Shown piece by piece: positions 1 through 9,086 of a stretch of DNA of 64,000 nucleotides (position 1 is its first letter; every line of letters begins with the position of its first letter). Source of the DNA: Variovorax sp. PMC12 (GTDB lineage Bacteria > Pseudomonadota > Gammaproteobacteria > Burkholderiales > Burkholderiaceae_C). The notes under the pieces were generated by a model, which did not search any database, had not been told where the DNA came from, and saw only the letters and a list, made by a program, of their open reading frames with translations. The DNA lies in the NCBI RefSeq assembly GCF_003019815.1, contig NZ_CP027774.1, positions 558,001-622,000 of the forward strand, in the 5' to 3' direction. The position numbers and the translations under genes were made by a program.

Positions 1-588
1 CTCGACGACGCCCTGCGCACCCTCGACGGCGGCACATTCGACATGGTGTTGCTCGACCTCGGCCTGCCGGACGGCGATGGGCTCGACCTGCTGTTCCGCC
101 TGCGCCGCGACCGCCAGATATTGCCGGTGCTGGTGCTGAGCGCGCGCGACGCGCTCAACGACCGGCTGCGCAGCCTGGACGACGGTGCCGACGACTACCT
201 GGTCAAGCCTTTTGCGCTGGCCGAGCTGCTGTCGCGGGTGCGTGCGCTCGCGCGCCGCAGCTACGGCTTCAACGACGAGACCATCCGCATGCGCGGGCTG
301 GCGCTGCACGAACCCACGCGGGGCGTGCTCGTCGACGGCGAGCCGGTCGAGCTGTCGCGCTGCGAGTTCGACCTGCTGGCGCTGCTGCTCAAGCGCACCG
401 GCCGCGTGGTCACGCGCCGCGTGATGGAAGAGCAGGTGCTGCCCGGCGGACAGGCCAACGGCAGCAACTCGCTCGAGGTGCATATCTCCAACCTGCGCCG
501 CAAGATCGGCCAGGGCTACATCCGCACGGTGCGCGGCATCGGCTACGTGATCGACGTGCAATCGCTGGTGCGGAGCACGACGAAATGA
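1..588 (+). CDS. OmpR-family response regulator, 5' end outside window
   Basis: The reading frame is open from the first base, so the true start lies upstream of the window; an ATG at 43 is internal. The visible part has the receiver-domain phosphorylation motif LLDLGLPDGDG, the conserved Lys in DDYLVKPF, and a C-terminal winged-helix DNA-binding domain ending in the RTVRGIGYVI motif of the OmpR/PhoB family. It would be phosphorylated by the histidine kinase that follows; the two genes overlap by 4 bp (ATGA), so they are translationally coupled. It resembles QseB/TctD-type regulators, but the signal and targets cannot be read from the sequence. Confidence 0.93.
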   Translation, partial: LDDALRTLDGGTFDMVLLDLGLPDGDGLDLLFRLRRDRQILPVLVLSARDALNDRLRSLDDGADDYLVKPFALAELLSRVRALARRSYGFNDETIRMRGLALHEPTRGVLVDGEPVELSRCEFDLLALLLKRTGRVVTRRVMEEQVLPGGQANGSNSLEVHISNLRRKIGQGYIRTVRGIGYVIDVQSLVRSTTK

Positions 589-2012
589 TGCAGGCGCTGG
601 CGCAGCGCTGGAAGAACTGGAAACAACCTTCCCTCATGCGGCGCCTGCTGCTGGCGCAGATGGGCGTGGTGGCCTTGCTATGGACCATGGCCGTCGCGCT
701 GCTGCTGTACGACTCGTACGAAGACCCGGAACTGCTGAAGTACGACAAGATCTTCCAGACCGTGCTGGCGATCTCGCAGAACACGGCCGACCATCCCGAC
801 AAGCAGCAGGAAACGCTGGCAGCCTTCGACGCGGCGCTGCTCGAGACGGTGGGCGACGGCGACGCCGCGTCCGATTCCGCCCCGGTCATGCAGGTGTGGC
901 AGGGCGACAGGCTGATCTACAGGTCGACCGCGGCGGTGCCCGTGATCCTCAACTCGGTGCCGAACCGCATCGAGACAGTGAAGGCCGGCAACCGCGAATG
1001 GCGCGCGCGCACGCTGGTGTCGCCCACCACGGACACCCGCGTCATGCTGGCCGAACCCAGCGTGTGGCGCCTGACCGTGACCGTGATGTACCGGGGCTAC
1101 TACCTGCTGCCGCTGGTCATCAGCCTGCCGTTCCTGGTGTTCCCGGCGTGGCTGTCGGTGCGGCTTGCGCTGAGGCCCTGGCGCCAGGTGAGCAAGGAAA
1201 CCGCCGAGCGGGGTCCCGCCGACCTCACGCCGCTGTCGTACACGCCGCCGCACAAGGAGCTGCAGCCGCTGGTGCAGAGCATCAACAGCCTGCTGCAGCG
1301 GGTGCGCGACAGCACCTCGCGCGAGCGCAGCCTGATCGCCGATGCGGCGCACGAACTGCGAACGCCGCTGGCCGCCATGCGCGTGAACGTCGAGGCCCTG
1401 AAGGAGCAGAGCACCGACGAGGGCCAGCGCGAGCTCATGGGCAACCTGTTGCGCAGCAACGACCGCGCGGCCCGGCTGGTGGGGCAGCTGCTGCAGCTCA
1501 TGCGCAGCGATGCGGTCCCGGACAACGCGCTGCCGGTGATGCTGTCGCTCGACGCGCTGGTGCAGGACCGCCTCGCCATGATCGAGGGCCTGGCCAGCGC
1601 CCGGGGCATCGAGCTGGAGCTGGTGTGCGAAGACAACGTGCCGGTGCTGGGCGAACGCGAGAGCCTGGTCTCGATGATCGACAACCTCGTCAACAACGCC
1701 ATCAAGTACAGCCCCGCGGGCGGCACGGTGATGGTCCACGTGGCGCACGAGGGCCCGCATGCGCTGCTGACGGTGTCCGACCAGGGACCGGGCATTCCGG
1801 CGGCGCTGCGCGAGCGGGTGTTCGACCGCTTCTTCCGCAACCCCGACCAGACCCAGAGCGGCAGCGGGCTGGGCCTGGCCATCGTGAAGTCGGTGGTCGA
1901 CCGGCACGGCGGCGAGGTGACGCTCGGCGAAACCGCCGAAGGCGGCCTGCTGGCGACGGTGCGGCTGCCGCTGGCGATGGCCGAGGCGCCGCAGCCCATG
2001 CTCTGCAGCTGA
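585..2012 (+). CDS. Membrane sensor histidine kinase of a two-component system
   Basis: A 475-residue kinase. There are membrane segments at about residues 19-42 and 170-194, enclosing a periplasmic sensor of about 125 residues. A HAMP-like linker follows, then the H-box DAAHELRTP with phospho-acceptor His256, an N-box (DNLVNNAIKYSP near 366-377), a G1 box (DQGPGIP near 399-405) and a G2 box (GSGLGLAI near 426-433). All catalytic motifs look intact. The start overlaps the stop of the upstream response regulator gene, making the two a coupled operon. The architecture is that of QseC/TctE kinases. The periplasmic ligand is unknown. Confidence 0.93.
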   Translation: MMQALAQRWKNWKQPSLMRRLLLAQMGVVALLWTMAVALLLYDSYEDPELLKYDKIFQTVLAISQNTADHPDKQQETLAAFDAALLETVGDGDAASDSAPVMQVWQGDRLIYRSTAAVPVILNSVPNRIETVKAGNREWRARTLVSPTTDTRVMLAEPSVWRLTVTVMYRGYYLLPLVISLPFLVFPAWLSVRLALRPWRQVSKETAERGPADLTPLSYTPPHKELQPLVQSINSLLQRVRDSTSRERSLIADAAHELRTPLAAMRVNVEALKEQSTDEGQRELMGNLLRSNDRAARLVGQLLQLMRSDAVPDNALPVMLSLDALVQDRLAMIEGLASARGIELELVCEDNVPVLGERESLVSMIDNLVNNAIKYSPAGGTVMVHVAHEGPHALLTVSDQGPGIPAALRERVFDRFFRNPDQTQSGSGLGLAIVKSVVDRHGGEVTLGETAEGGLLATVRLPLAMAEAPQPMLCS

Positions 2013-2111
2013 CACCGCCCCCGGGGCGGCCCAAAGGGCAATCGGCCCGAGTCAGGTCCGTTTCGGGGCGACGATTTACACTACCCGGCGCCGTTTACAG
2101 GACACTTTCCA

Positions 2112-3008
2112 ATGAAGTGGGTCATTCTTGCCATCTTCGCGCTCAGCGCGCTCTACGTTCATTTCCGCGGCCAGGTACGGCATCGTTTCTTCAGACAGCT
2201 CTCTGATCACTCGACCTTCCTCGCCCCGCTGAACGTCTTCATGTACCTTTTCTCGAAGGTACCCGGTACGCCGTACCTGTCGCCCGCGCAGTTCCCCGAG
2301 ATGCGCATCCTCGAGGAGAACTGGGAAGTCATCCGCGAGGAAGCCCTGGCCATGCGCAACGGCGGCAGCATCAAGGCCTCGAGCCAGTTCAACGACGTGG
2401 GCTTCAACTCGTTCTTCAAGAGCGGCTGGAAGCGCTTCTACCTCAAGTGGTACGACGAGGCGCATCCCTCGGCCGCCGTGTTGTGCCCGCGCACGACCGA
2501 GCTGCTCAAGGGCATCGGCACCATCAAGGCCGCGATGTTCGCGGAGCTGCCCCCGGGCAGCCGCCTGGTGCGCCACCGCGATCCGTTCGCGGGCTCGCTG
2601 CGCTACCACCTGGGCCTGTGGACGCCGGGCGTCGAGGGCTGCTACATCGACGTGGACGGCCAGCGCTACCACTGGCGCGACGGCGAGGCGGTGGTGTTCG
2701 ACGAGACCTTCATCCACTACGCCGAGAACACGACCGACCACGATCGCGTGATCCTGTTCTGCGACATCGAGCGCCCGTTGAAGTACCGCTGGGCCAGTGC
2801 GGTGAACCGCTGGTTCGCCAAGAACCTGCTTGCCGCGGCCAGTTCGCCCAACGACGCGGGCGACAAGACCGGCGGCATCAACCGCGCATTCAAGTACATC
2901 TACCAGATCCGCGTGGTCGGCAAGCGCCTGAAGGCATGGGACAAGCGGGTGTACTACCTCGTGAAGTGGGCCATCTTCGGCGGCCTGGCCCTCTGGATCT
3001 TCTGGTAA
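2112..3008 (+). CDS. LpxO-like aspartyl/asparaginyl beta-hydroxylase family protein
   Basis: A 298-residue protein with an N-terminal membrane anchor (about residues 2-18) and a second hydrophobic stretch at the very C-terminus. The middle matches the Fe(II)/2-oxoglutarate dioxygenase fold of the aspartyl/asparaginyl beta-hydroxylase family: a RHRDPFAGSLRYHLGL segment carries the first metal-binding His and Asp, and ETFIHYAEN carries the second His. The anchored arrangement is that of LpxO, which 2-hydroxylates an acyl chain of lipid A at the inner membrane. The lipid A substrate is inferred from family resemblance, not shown. It stands between two two-component systems and ends 4 bp before a convergent PAP2 gene. 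Confidence 0.75.
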   Translation: MKWVILAIFALSALYVHFRGQVRHRFFRQLSDHSTFLAPLNVFMYLFSKVPGTPYLSPAQFPEMRILEENWEVIREEALAMRNGGSIKASSQFNDVGFNSFFKSGWKRFYLKWYDEAHPSAAVLCPRTTELLKGIGTIKAAMFAELPPGSRLVRHRDPFAGSLRYHLGLWTPGVEGCYIDVDGQRYHWRDGEAVVFDETFIHYAENTTDHDRVILFCDIERPLKYRWASAVNRWFAKNLLAAASSPNDAGDKTGGINRAFKYIYQIRVVGKRLKAWDKRVYYLVKWAIFGGLALWIFW

Positions 3009-3012
3009 GCCT

Positions 3013-3702
3013 TCAGGCCCCGGCCGGCACCAGCTCGCCGCGCGGGCTGCCTGCCCGGCACACGACGGCAGCAAGCAACGTGCCGCCCAGCACGTCGAGC
3101 AGCACATGCTGCCGCGTCGCCAGCGTCGAGTAGACGATGCCAAGCGCCCACAGCATGTTCAGTGCCTGCACCCACGCCGGTGCCTGCACGCTGCGCAGCT
3201 GACGCCGCAGCAGCACCGCGGTGAACACCGCGAACGCGACATGCAGCGACGGGAACGCATTGCCGCCCACGTCTGTGGCTTTCAGGAACTGCAGCGCCGG
3301 ATATTGCGACCAGTCGACCGGGAACACCGGCACTGTCGTGGGAAAGAACCAGAACACCATGAGGCCGATGGCCGCCATGATGGCGGCGTCACGCGCGCAG
3401 GCTTGGAGTTGCGCCTTGTCCTTCGCGAAGGCTGGCGCCAGCGAGATGTAGAACCACAGCGAGCCGTAGAGCACCATCGCGTCGCCGCTCACGCCCACCC
3501 AGTGGTCGAGGCGCGTGAGCGGCATCACCGTCGGCGCCGAAGGCGGGTGGTGCATCACCCAGAAGTACACGACGAAGAAGCCCGAGATGCCGACGGTGGT
3601 GCCGATCATCTTCACCAGCCAGAGCGTGGCGATCCGATGGCCCAACGCCAGGTACCAGGGCCGCGAAGGCAGAGGGGAGGAAGTCGCCGGGCGGGAGGTC
3701 AT
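3013..3702 (-). CDS. PAP2-superfamily membrane phosphatase
   Basis: About 229 residues from the chosen ATG at 3702; the frame is open to 3807 but that would run into the promoter of the divergent regulator at 3813. Several hydrophobic segments are present. The phosphatidic-acid-phosphatase signature is seen as PSLHVAF (motif 2, catalytic His) and TRQHVLLDVLGG (motif 3), and the gap between them is one membrane pair. The usual KX6RP motif 1 is not obvious, which is common in the inositol-phosphotransferase-like branch. The substrate is probably a lipid pyrophosphate or lipid phosphate. Together with the adjacent LpxO-like gene it could act on envelope lipids (inference). Confidence 0.75.
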   Translation of the reverse strand: MTSRPATSSPLPSRPWYLALGHRIATLWLVKMIGTTVGISGFFVVYFWVMHHPPSAPTVMPLTRLDHWVGVSGDAMVLYGSLWFYISLAPAFAKDKAQLQACARDAAIMAAIGLMVFWFFPTTVPVFPVDWSQYPALQFLKATDVGGNAFPSLHVAFAVFTAVLLRRQLRSVQAPAWVQALNMLWALGIVYSTLATRQHVLLDVLGGTLLAAVVCRAGSPRGELVPAGA

Positions 3703-3812
3703 GGAGCGCCCCAGCTTATGCCGCTGCATTGCGTGAACATTGCGTCGCGTCAAAAGCCCTCTCCTAGAATGGCCCGCCTCTTTTCCCGCATCCAGCCCCT
3801 GCCGCATCCCTC

Positions 3813-4502
3813 ATGAGAATCCTGCTCGTCGAAGACGAAGTCGACCTCGCGCAAGCCCTGGCCTCGGCCCTGCGGCAGAACCAGGCGGTGGTCGACGTGG
3901 CGGGCTCGCTGCGCGAGGCCGAGGAAGCGGTGCTGAGCGCGCCGCACGACGTGATCGTGCTCGACCGGGGCCTGCCCGACGGCGACGGACTGTCGCTGGT
4001 GCGCTTCCTGCGGCACAACGAGATTTCCACCGCCGTGCTGGTGCTCACGGCCATGACCGATGTCGCCGAGCGGGTGCTGAGCCTCGATGGCGGCGCCGAC
4101 GACTACCTGGCCAAGCCCTTTTCGATGGACGAGCTGATGGCCCGCGTGCGCGCGCTGGCCAGGCGCCCCGCGGTGCGCGCCAACTTCACCATGACGCTGG
4201 GGCAGCTGAGCTTCGACCACCACATGCGGCAGGCCCACGTCGGTGACCTGAACCTCACGCTGCCGCGCCGCGAACTGCTGGTGCTCGAGACGCTGCTCGA
4301 GCACCGCGGCCGCACCGTGCTGCGCGAGACCATGCAGGACCGCGTCTACGGCGACAAGGACGAGATCCAGTCGAACGCGCTCGACACCCACGTGTCGCGG
4401 CTGCGCTCCAAGCTCGACAAGGCCGGCGCGCAGGTCGAGATCCATGCGATACGCGGCGTGGGCTACCTGATCTGCGCGGCTACGCCGCCGAACATCGGAT
4501 GA
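3813..4502 (+). CDS. OmpR-family response regulator
   Basis: A 229-residue protein. The receiver domain has the acidic pair EDE (7-9), phospho-acceptor Asp51 in VLDRGLPDGDG, and Lys in DDYLAKPF. The C-terminal winged helix ends with AIRGVGYLI. It is the partner of the kinase encoded next, whose start overlaps this stop by 4 bp. It is a second, independent system beside the one at 1-2012; the two regulators are similar in domain plan but clearly different in sequence. Targets are unknown; the divergent PAP2 gene shares the upstream region and is a natural candidate. Confidence 0.93.
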   Translation: MRILLVEDEVDLAQALASALRQNQAVVDVAGSLREAEEAVLSAPHDVIVLDRGLPDGDGLSLVRFLRHNEISTAVLVLTAMTDVAERVLSLDGGADDYLAKPFSMDELMARVRALARRPAVRANFTMTLGQLSFDHHMRQAHVGDLNLTLPRRELLVLETLLEHRGRTVLRETMQDRVYGDKDEIQSNALDTHVSRLRSKLDKAGAQVEIHAIRGVGYLICAATPPNIG

Positions 4503-5851
4503 GCCTGAGCCTGCTCTCGCTGCGCTGGCGGCTGATCTGGAGCCTGATCCTGCTGCAGGTGGTGGTGGGTTCGCTGGTGCTGGGCGGCTTCATCGGCCTG
4601 GCGTGGGTGGCCGGCCGCATCGTCGACGAGACCGGGCAGGAGACCATCGCGGTGATCCAGCGCGCGCTCACGCGCGACGCCGAAGGTCGGCTCGCCGTTG
4701 CGCCGACCCCCGAAATCCGGCGCCTGGACGAGGCCGACTCTTCGTTCTGGTTCATCGCGCGCGACGCCGCGGGCTCCGAAGTGCGCCACGGCGATGTACC
4801 CGCGAAGTACGCCGGCCTGGCGACCACGCTCGACGGCATGGAGCGCCTGACCATCGACCCGTCGAAGGACAACACCCAGCCCAAGGCCCGCTTCGAACGC
4901 GTGGAAACCGACGCGACGGGCCCCGTCAACGTGGTGGCCCAGACCGGCGCGCCGCTCACCGTCAAGACCACGCTCAAGGGCACGGGCCTGGTGTTTCTCT
5001 TTCTGGTGGCGCCGATGGCGCTGGTGACCTGCCTTGGCGTGATCCTGGCCACGCCCTTCGTGGTCAAGCGCGGGCTCAAGGGCGTGGTGGCCACCGCCGA
5101 GCATGCGGAGAGCATCGACGTGCACGAGCGCACCACGCGGCTGCCGCTGGCCAACGTGGCAAGCGAGATCCGCCCGCTGGTCAACGCCGTGAACCGGGCC
5201 TTCGACCGGCTCAACGAAGGCTACGACCGGCAGGAGCGCTTCCTGGCCGATGCCGCGCACGAGCTGCGCACGCCCATCACCACCCTGCAGATCCACCTGG
5301 AGCGGCTGCCCCACGATCCGCTCAAGGTGAAGCTCAGGCAGGCCTCCGCGCGGCTGGCCACGCTGGCCGAGCAACTGCTCGATTTGCAGCGGCTGGACCG
5401 CATCGCCTCGCACGACGCGCAGGTCGATCTGAAGCCGCTGTGCGAGCGCGTGGCGGCCGACATCGCGCCGCTGGCGATCATGAACCGCTGCACGCTGTCG
5501 GTCGATGCGCCCCGGGCGCTGCTGGTGCGCGGCGACGCGCCCTCGCTCGAACGCGCGCTCACCAACCTGATCCAGAACGCCATCGAGCACGGCGGGCAGG
5601 GCTGCGACATCCAGGTGCGGCTGTGGGAGCCCTCAGGCTTCGAGGTGCTCGACTCCGGGCCGGGCATTCCGGAGGCCGACCGCGAGCGCGTGGTGGCGCC
5701 GTTCCACCGGCTGGTGCCGCGCGGGCGCGGCGCGGGGCTCGGCCTGCACCTGGTGGCCGAGGTCGCGCGGCTGCACGGCGGCCAGCTCACGATCGGCTCG
5801 AGCGAATCGGGAGGTGCAAGGATGCGGCTCGAACTGAACCTGGCGGCCTGA
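4499..5851 (+). CDS. Membrane sensor histidine kinase of a two-component system
   Basis: A 450-residue kinase with membrane segments at about residues 12-37 and 163-188 around a periplasmic domain of some 125 residues. The H-box DAAHELRTPIT has His254. The ATPase part shows an N-box (NLIQNAIEHGG), a G1 box (DSGPGIP) and a G2 box (GRGAGLGLHLV). It is co-transcribed with the preceding regulator through an ATGA overlap. The kinase belongs to the same broad class as the kinase at 585-2012. No ligand can be assigned. Confidence 0.93.
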   Translation: MSLSLLSLRWRLIWSLILLQVVVGSLVLGGFIGLAWVAGRIVDETGQETIAVIQRALTRDAEGRLAVAPTPEIRRLDEADSSFWFIARDAAGSEVRHGDVPAKYAGLATTLDGMERLTIDPSKDNTQPKARFERVETDATGPVNVVAQTGAPLTVKTTLKGTGLVFLFLVAPMALVTCLGVILATPFVVKRGLKGVVATAEHAESIDVHERTTRLPLANVASEIRPLVNAVNRAFDRLNEGYDRQERFLADAAHELRTPITTLQIHLERLPHDPLKVKLRQASARLATLAEQLLDLQRLDRIASHDAQVDLKPLCERVAADIAPLAIMNRCTLSVDAPRALLVRGDAPSLERALTNLIQNAIEHGGQGCDIQVRLWEPSGFEVLDSGPGIPEADRERVVAPFHRLVPRGRGAGLGLHLVAEVARLHGGQLTIGSSESGGARMRLELNLAA

Positions 5852-5864
5852 GGACCTTGATGCC

Positions 5865-6086
5865 ATGAACCCCATCGACCGGCTGCCGGAACCCACCAAC
5901 CTCGCCGAAGCGCAAGCGCTGATCGTGTGCGTGCAGGCGCTGCTCGACGCGCAAGGCGTCGTCCTGCGCCCACCGCCGCCCGAGCCCACCACCTGCTGCG
6001 GGCGGGGCTGCAACGGCTGCGTGTGGGAGGGCTGGCTCGCGGCGGTGAACTACTGGCGGGACGAGGCTTCGCTGTTGCTGGGGTGA
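5865..6086 (+). CDS. Small oxidoreductase-like domain protein (Cys-rich)
   Basis: A 73-residue protein. Its centre reads PPPEPTTCCGRGCNGCVWEGW, four cysteines in a CC-x3-C-x2-C pattern followed by VW/YW aromatic residues. This is the signature of the oxidoreductase-like N-terminal domain family (PF09791), found as small stand-alone proteins in proteobacteria and fused to larger proteins in eukaryotes. The cysteines may bind a metal or redox centre; the biochemical role is not established. It starts 13 bp after the kinase gene and may be read with that operon. Confidence 0.75.
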   Translation: MNPIDRLPEPTNLAEAQALIVCVQALLDAQGVVLRPPPPEPTTCCGRGCNGCVWEGWLAAVNYWRDEASLLLG

Positions 6087-6135
6087 GTGGGGGGCCGGGG
6101 CCGGCAACCGACCTGCCAGCTTCGCGGGCTGCAGC

Positions 6136-6906
6136 CTACTGGTTCTGCGAGCCGCGGTGCGCCCACCCCGTGGTGTGCTTCTCGATCACGCTGAAGAGTT
6201 CGTACATCAGCATCGCCATCGCACCCACCACCATCAGGCCCGCGAAAGCCAGGCCCATCTGCATGGCGGAGCCGGCGGAGATCAGCAGGTAGCCGATGCC
6301 TTCGTTGGCCGCCGTCATCTCGCTCACCGTGGTGCCGACGAAGGCCAGCGTGATCGCGACCTTCAGCGAGCCGAAGAAGTAGGGCATGGAGCGCGGCAGG
6401 CCGATCTTCATGAGTACGTCCCAGCGCTTGGCGCCGAGCACGCGCAGCACGTCTTCGAGTTCGGGCTCCAGCGTCGCGAGGCCGGTCGCGATGTTGACCA
6501 TGATCGGGAAGAAGCTGATCAGGAAGGCCGTGAGGATCGCCGGGCCCACGCCGATGCCGAACCACACCACCAGGATCGGCACGAAGGCCGCCTTGGGCAG
6601 TGCGTTGAATGCCGTCATGAGCGGGTAGATCGCCGCATACGCGATGCGCGAGCTGCCGATGACGAAGCCCATCAGCACGCCCACCACGATCGCCAGGCCG
6701 AAGCCCGCCATCGTGACCCAGAAGGTGCGCCACGCGTGGCCCGCGATGATTTCCTTGAACTCCCAGAACTGGTTCCAGATGCGCAGGGGGCTGGGGAAGA
6801 TGAAGTCGGAGACCTCGAAGCCCGCGCAGATGACCTGCCACAGCAGGAGCACCGCCACGAGCAGCAGCCACGGCGACCAGCGTTCGATTTGCTTGGTGTT
6901 CTTCAT
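6136..6906 (-). CDS. ABC transporter permease, SsuC/TauC type
   Basis: A 256-residue inner-membrane permease with about six hydrophobic segments. It carries the cytoplasmic EAA-type coupling loop (EPELEDVLRVLGAKRWDVLMKIGLP region) of the nitrate/sulfonate/taurine importer family. The start ATG at 6906 lies 13 bp after the ATPase gene. It is the last gene of a three-gene importer operon (binding protein, ATPase, permease) read leftward. The substrate is not revealed by sequence; relatives import sulfonates, nitrate or thiamine-precursor pyrimidines. No sulfonatase or desulfonation gene accompanies it here. Confidence 0.85.
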   Translation of the reverse strand: MKNTKQIERWSPWLLLVAVLLLWQVICAGFEVSDFIFPSPLRIWNQFWEFKEIIAGHAWRTFWVTMAGFGLAIVVGVLMGFVIGSSRIAYAAIYPLMTAFNALPKAAFVPILVVWFGIGVGPAILTAFLISFFPIMVNIATGLATLEPELEDVLRVLGAKRWDVLMKIGLPRSMPYFFGSLKVAITLAFVGTTVSEMTAANEGIGYLLISAGSAMQMGLAFAGLMVVGAMAMLMYELFSVIEKHTTGWAHRGSQNQ

Positions 6907-6919
6907 GGTGATGCGCGGC

Positions 6920-7783
6920 TCAGTGGGACACGGCGGCGGCGGTCTGCGCCGCGCTGATGCCGGTGTTGCGGATGGCGCCGATGTGCCCGCGCAGCTCCAG
7001 CACGATGTCGGTGAACTCCTTGGTGTAGGTCAGCTCCAGTTCGCGCGGGCGCGGCAGCTCGATCTCTCGCTTGACCACGAAGCGCCCCGGGCTCTTGCTC
7101 ATCACGTACACCGTGTCGGCCAGGAACACCGATTCGCGCAGGTCGTGCGTGACCAGGATCACGTTGAACTGCTGCTCGGTCCACAGGTCGCGCAGGATGC
7201 ACCACAGCTCTTCGCGCGTGAAAGCGTCGAGCGCGCCGAAGGGCTCGTCGAGCAGCAGCATCTTGGGCTCGTGGATGAGCGCGCGGCAGATGCTCGCGCG
7301 CTGCTGCATGCCGCCCGAGAGCTGCCACGGGAACTTGTCTTCATAGCCGCCGAGGCCCACCTTCTGCAGCAGCCGGCGGGCACGCTCCTCGTATTCCTTG
7401 CGTTTCGACTTGAAGTTGGAGCGGTAGGGTTCGACGATCTCCAGCGGCAGCAGCACGTTGTCGACGGTGGTGCGCCACGGCAGCAGCGACGGCGCCTGGA
7501 AGGCCATGCCCGAGATCTTGAGCGGCCCGGTCACGGGCTGGCCGTCGATGCGGATCTTGCCCATCGACGGCATCTTCAGCCCGGTGGTGAGCTTCATGAA
7601 GGTCGACTTGCCGCAGCCCGAGGGGCCGACGATGGCGATGAACTCGCCGCGCCTGACCTTCAGGTCGATGGCCTCGACCGCGAAGTGGTTGGCGCGAAGC
7701 AGCTCCTCGTTGTAGGCGAGCCAGACGTCCTGGAAGTCGACGAAGGGGGCGGCCGTATTTGTTGCGAGCGATGCGTCCGCCAT
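6920..7783 (-). CDS. ABC transporter ATP-binding protein, SsuB/TauB type
   Basis: A 287-residue ATPase. The Walker A motif is GPSGCGKST, the signature is LSGGMQQR, Walker B is LLLDEPFGALD and the switch His is in VTHD. The frame is open far upstream, but the start at 7783 (MADASLA) is fixed by the 1-bp TGATG overlap with the stop of the binding-protein gene. It energises the permease encoded next. The C-terminal extension after the switch region (about 50 residues) is a little longer than the minimal family member. The substrate is unknown. Confidence 0.88.
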   Translation of the reverse strand: MADASLATNTAAPFVDFQDVWLAYNEELLRANHFAVEAIDLKVRRGEFIAIVGPSGCGKSTFMKLTTGLKMPSMGKIRIDGQPVTGPLKISGMAFQAPSLLPWRTTVDNVLLPLEIVEPYRSNFKSKRKEYEERARRLLQKVGLGGYEDKFPWQLSGGMQQRASICRALIHEPKMLLLDEPFGALDAFTREELWCILRDLWTEQQFNVILVTHDLRESVFLADTVYVMSKSPGRFVVKREIELPRPRELELTYTKEFTDIVLELRGHIGAIRNTGISAAQTAAAVSH

Positions 7784-8817
7784 CACTTCTTCGTCAGGAC
7801 GTTGAGTTCGGCCGCCGGCGGCAGCATGGCCGAGGTCCACACGGCGTCGGGGTTCACGCGCGTCTTGGTGGCGAAGGCGTCGGACACCTGCGAGGCCATG
7901 AGCGACATGCGGCCCGAGTTCACCGCGCCGAAGCCCTCGGCGCGCGCATCGGCGCTGTTGATGACGGTGTCGATCGCCAGCTGCAGCCGGCGGGTTTCGA
8001 GCTTGCTGTCGATGATGCCGTCGCGCGCCTTCACCGACTCGATGGCCACGGCCGGGTTGGCGATGACTTCCTTCGCGCCCTTGGCAAAGGCCGAGAGGAA
8101 TTTCTTCACCGCCGCCGGGTTCTCCTTGATGAGCTTGGGCGAGGCGATGATGACGTTGCCGTACAGCTTCACGCCGTAGTCGGGGTAGGGCAGGATCACC
8201 ACGTCGGCCGCCTTGGCGCCGCGCGCCTCGAGGTTGAGCAGCGAGGTGAAGGTGAAGCCGGTGATGGCGTCGATGTCGCCGCGCATCAGCATGGTCTCGC
8301 GCAGCGTCGGGTCCATCGCGGTCCAGTTGACGGCGCCGATGTTGTTGGCCTTGGCGAAGATGGGGAACGCGCGGCGGCCCGCGTCGAACACCGGCGCGCC
8401 CAGCTTCTTGCCGGTGAGGTCGCCCGGCTTGGTGATGCCGCTCTTCTTGAGCGCCATGACCGAGGCCGGCGTGTTGTTGTAGACCATCATCACCGCGACC
8501 GGCTTGTTGGGGCTGTCGGGGTTGTTGGCGTGGAACTCCATCAGCGCCGCGAGGTCGGCGAAACCCATGTCGTAGGCGCCCGAGGCCACGCGCGTGACGG
8601 TGCCGCCCGAGCCGTTGCCCGCGTCGATGGTCACGTCGAGGCCGGCGGCCTTGAAGTAGCCCTTGGCGGCGGGATGCAGGAACAACGCGGCCGGCCCTTC
8701 GAAGCGCCAGTCGAGCTGGAACTTGATCGGCGTCGAGGTCTGCGCGAAGGCCGGAGCAAGGCCGAAGCTGAGCGCCGAGGCGGCGAGGAAGGACTGGAGC
8801 AGGTGGCGCTTGTTCAT
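7783..8817 (-). CDS. ABC transporter substrate-binding protein, NMT1/SsuA-like
   Basis: About 344 residues from ATG 8817, the first codon that gives a signal peptide: MNKRHLLQSFLAASALSFGL then APAFA-Q. The mature part (FQLDWRFEGPAALFLHPAAKGYF) is typical of NMT1/SsuA-type periplasmic binding proteins. The FQLDW start resembles proteins that bind pyrimidine, riboflavin-like or sulfonate ligands, but no ligand can be named. It is first in the leftward operon. The 269 bp between it and maeB hold a terminator and otherwise nothing recognised. Confidence 0.82.
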   Translation of the reverse strand: MNKRHLLQSFLAASALSFGLAPAFAQTSTPIKFQLDWRFEGPAALFLHPAAKGYFKAAGLDVTIDAGNGSGGTVTRVASGAYDMGFADLAALMEFHANNPDSPNKPVAVMMVYNNTPASVMALKKSGITKPGDLTGKKLGAPVFDAGRRAFPIFAKANNIGAVNWTAMDPTLRETMLMRGDIDAITGFTFTSLLNLEARGAKAADVVILPYPDYGVKLYGNVIIASPKLIKENPAAVKKFLSAFAKGAKEVIANPAVAIESVKARDGIIDSKLETRRLQLAIDTVINSADARAEGFGAVNSGRMSLMASQVSDAFATKTRVNPDAVWTSAMLPPAAELNVLTKK

Positions 8818-9030
8818 GCGGGATCGTTCCGTGAAAGGTGAATGCAAGGTGTTGCCGGCATTCAAGCAAAAACGGTGCCCGCACGTGATTGGTGCGAACC
8901 CTCCCCGTGGATCAGAGTGGTGCGTAGCCCCTGGAATCTGCACCTTCGACGGGAAATCCCTTCGATTTCAGGGGGCGCTTGCACCGAATGCGAGCCAACA
9001 TGGGTCGTCCACGCCCGATCGGGGCCAAGA

Positions 9031-9067
9031 AAAACGCCCCGCTGCGAGTGCCGCAGCGGGGCGTTTT
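9031..9067. terminator. Strong bidirectional intrinsic terminator
   Basis: A perfect 16-bp inverted repeat (AAAACGCCCCGCTGCG at 9031-9046 and its complement at 9052-9067) surrounds a 5-nt loop. A- and T-runs at the outer ends give a U-tract for either direction. It lies 20 bp downstream of the maeB stop and would terminate maeB. It also isolates maeB from the ABC operon promoter to its left. Confidence 0.85.
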
Positions 9068-9086
9068 CATGGGTGGGAAAACCGTC

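Noticed and set aside
2016..2030. CCGCCCCCGGGGCGG palindrome after the first kinase gene
   Set aside because: GC-rich hairpin without a U-run, too short to call a terminator in this GC-rich DNA.
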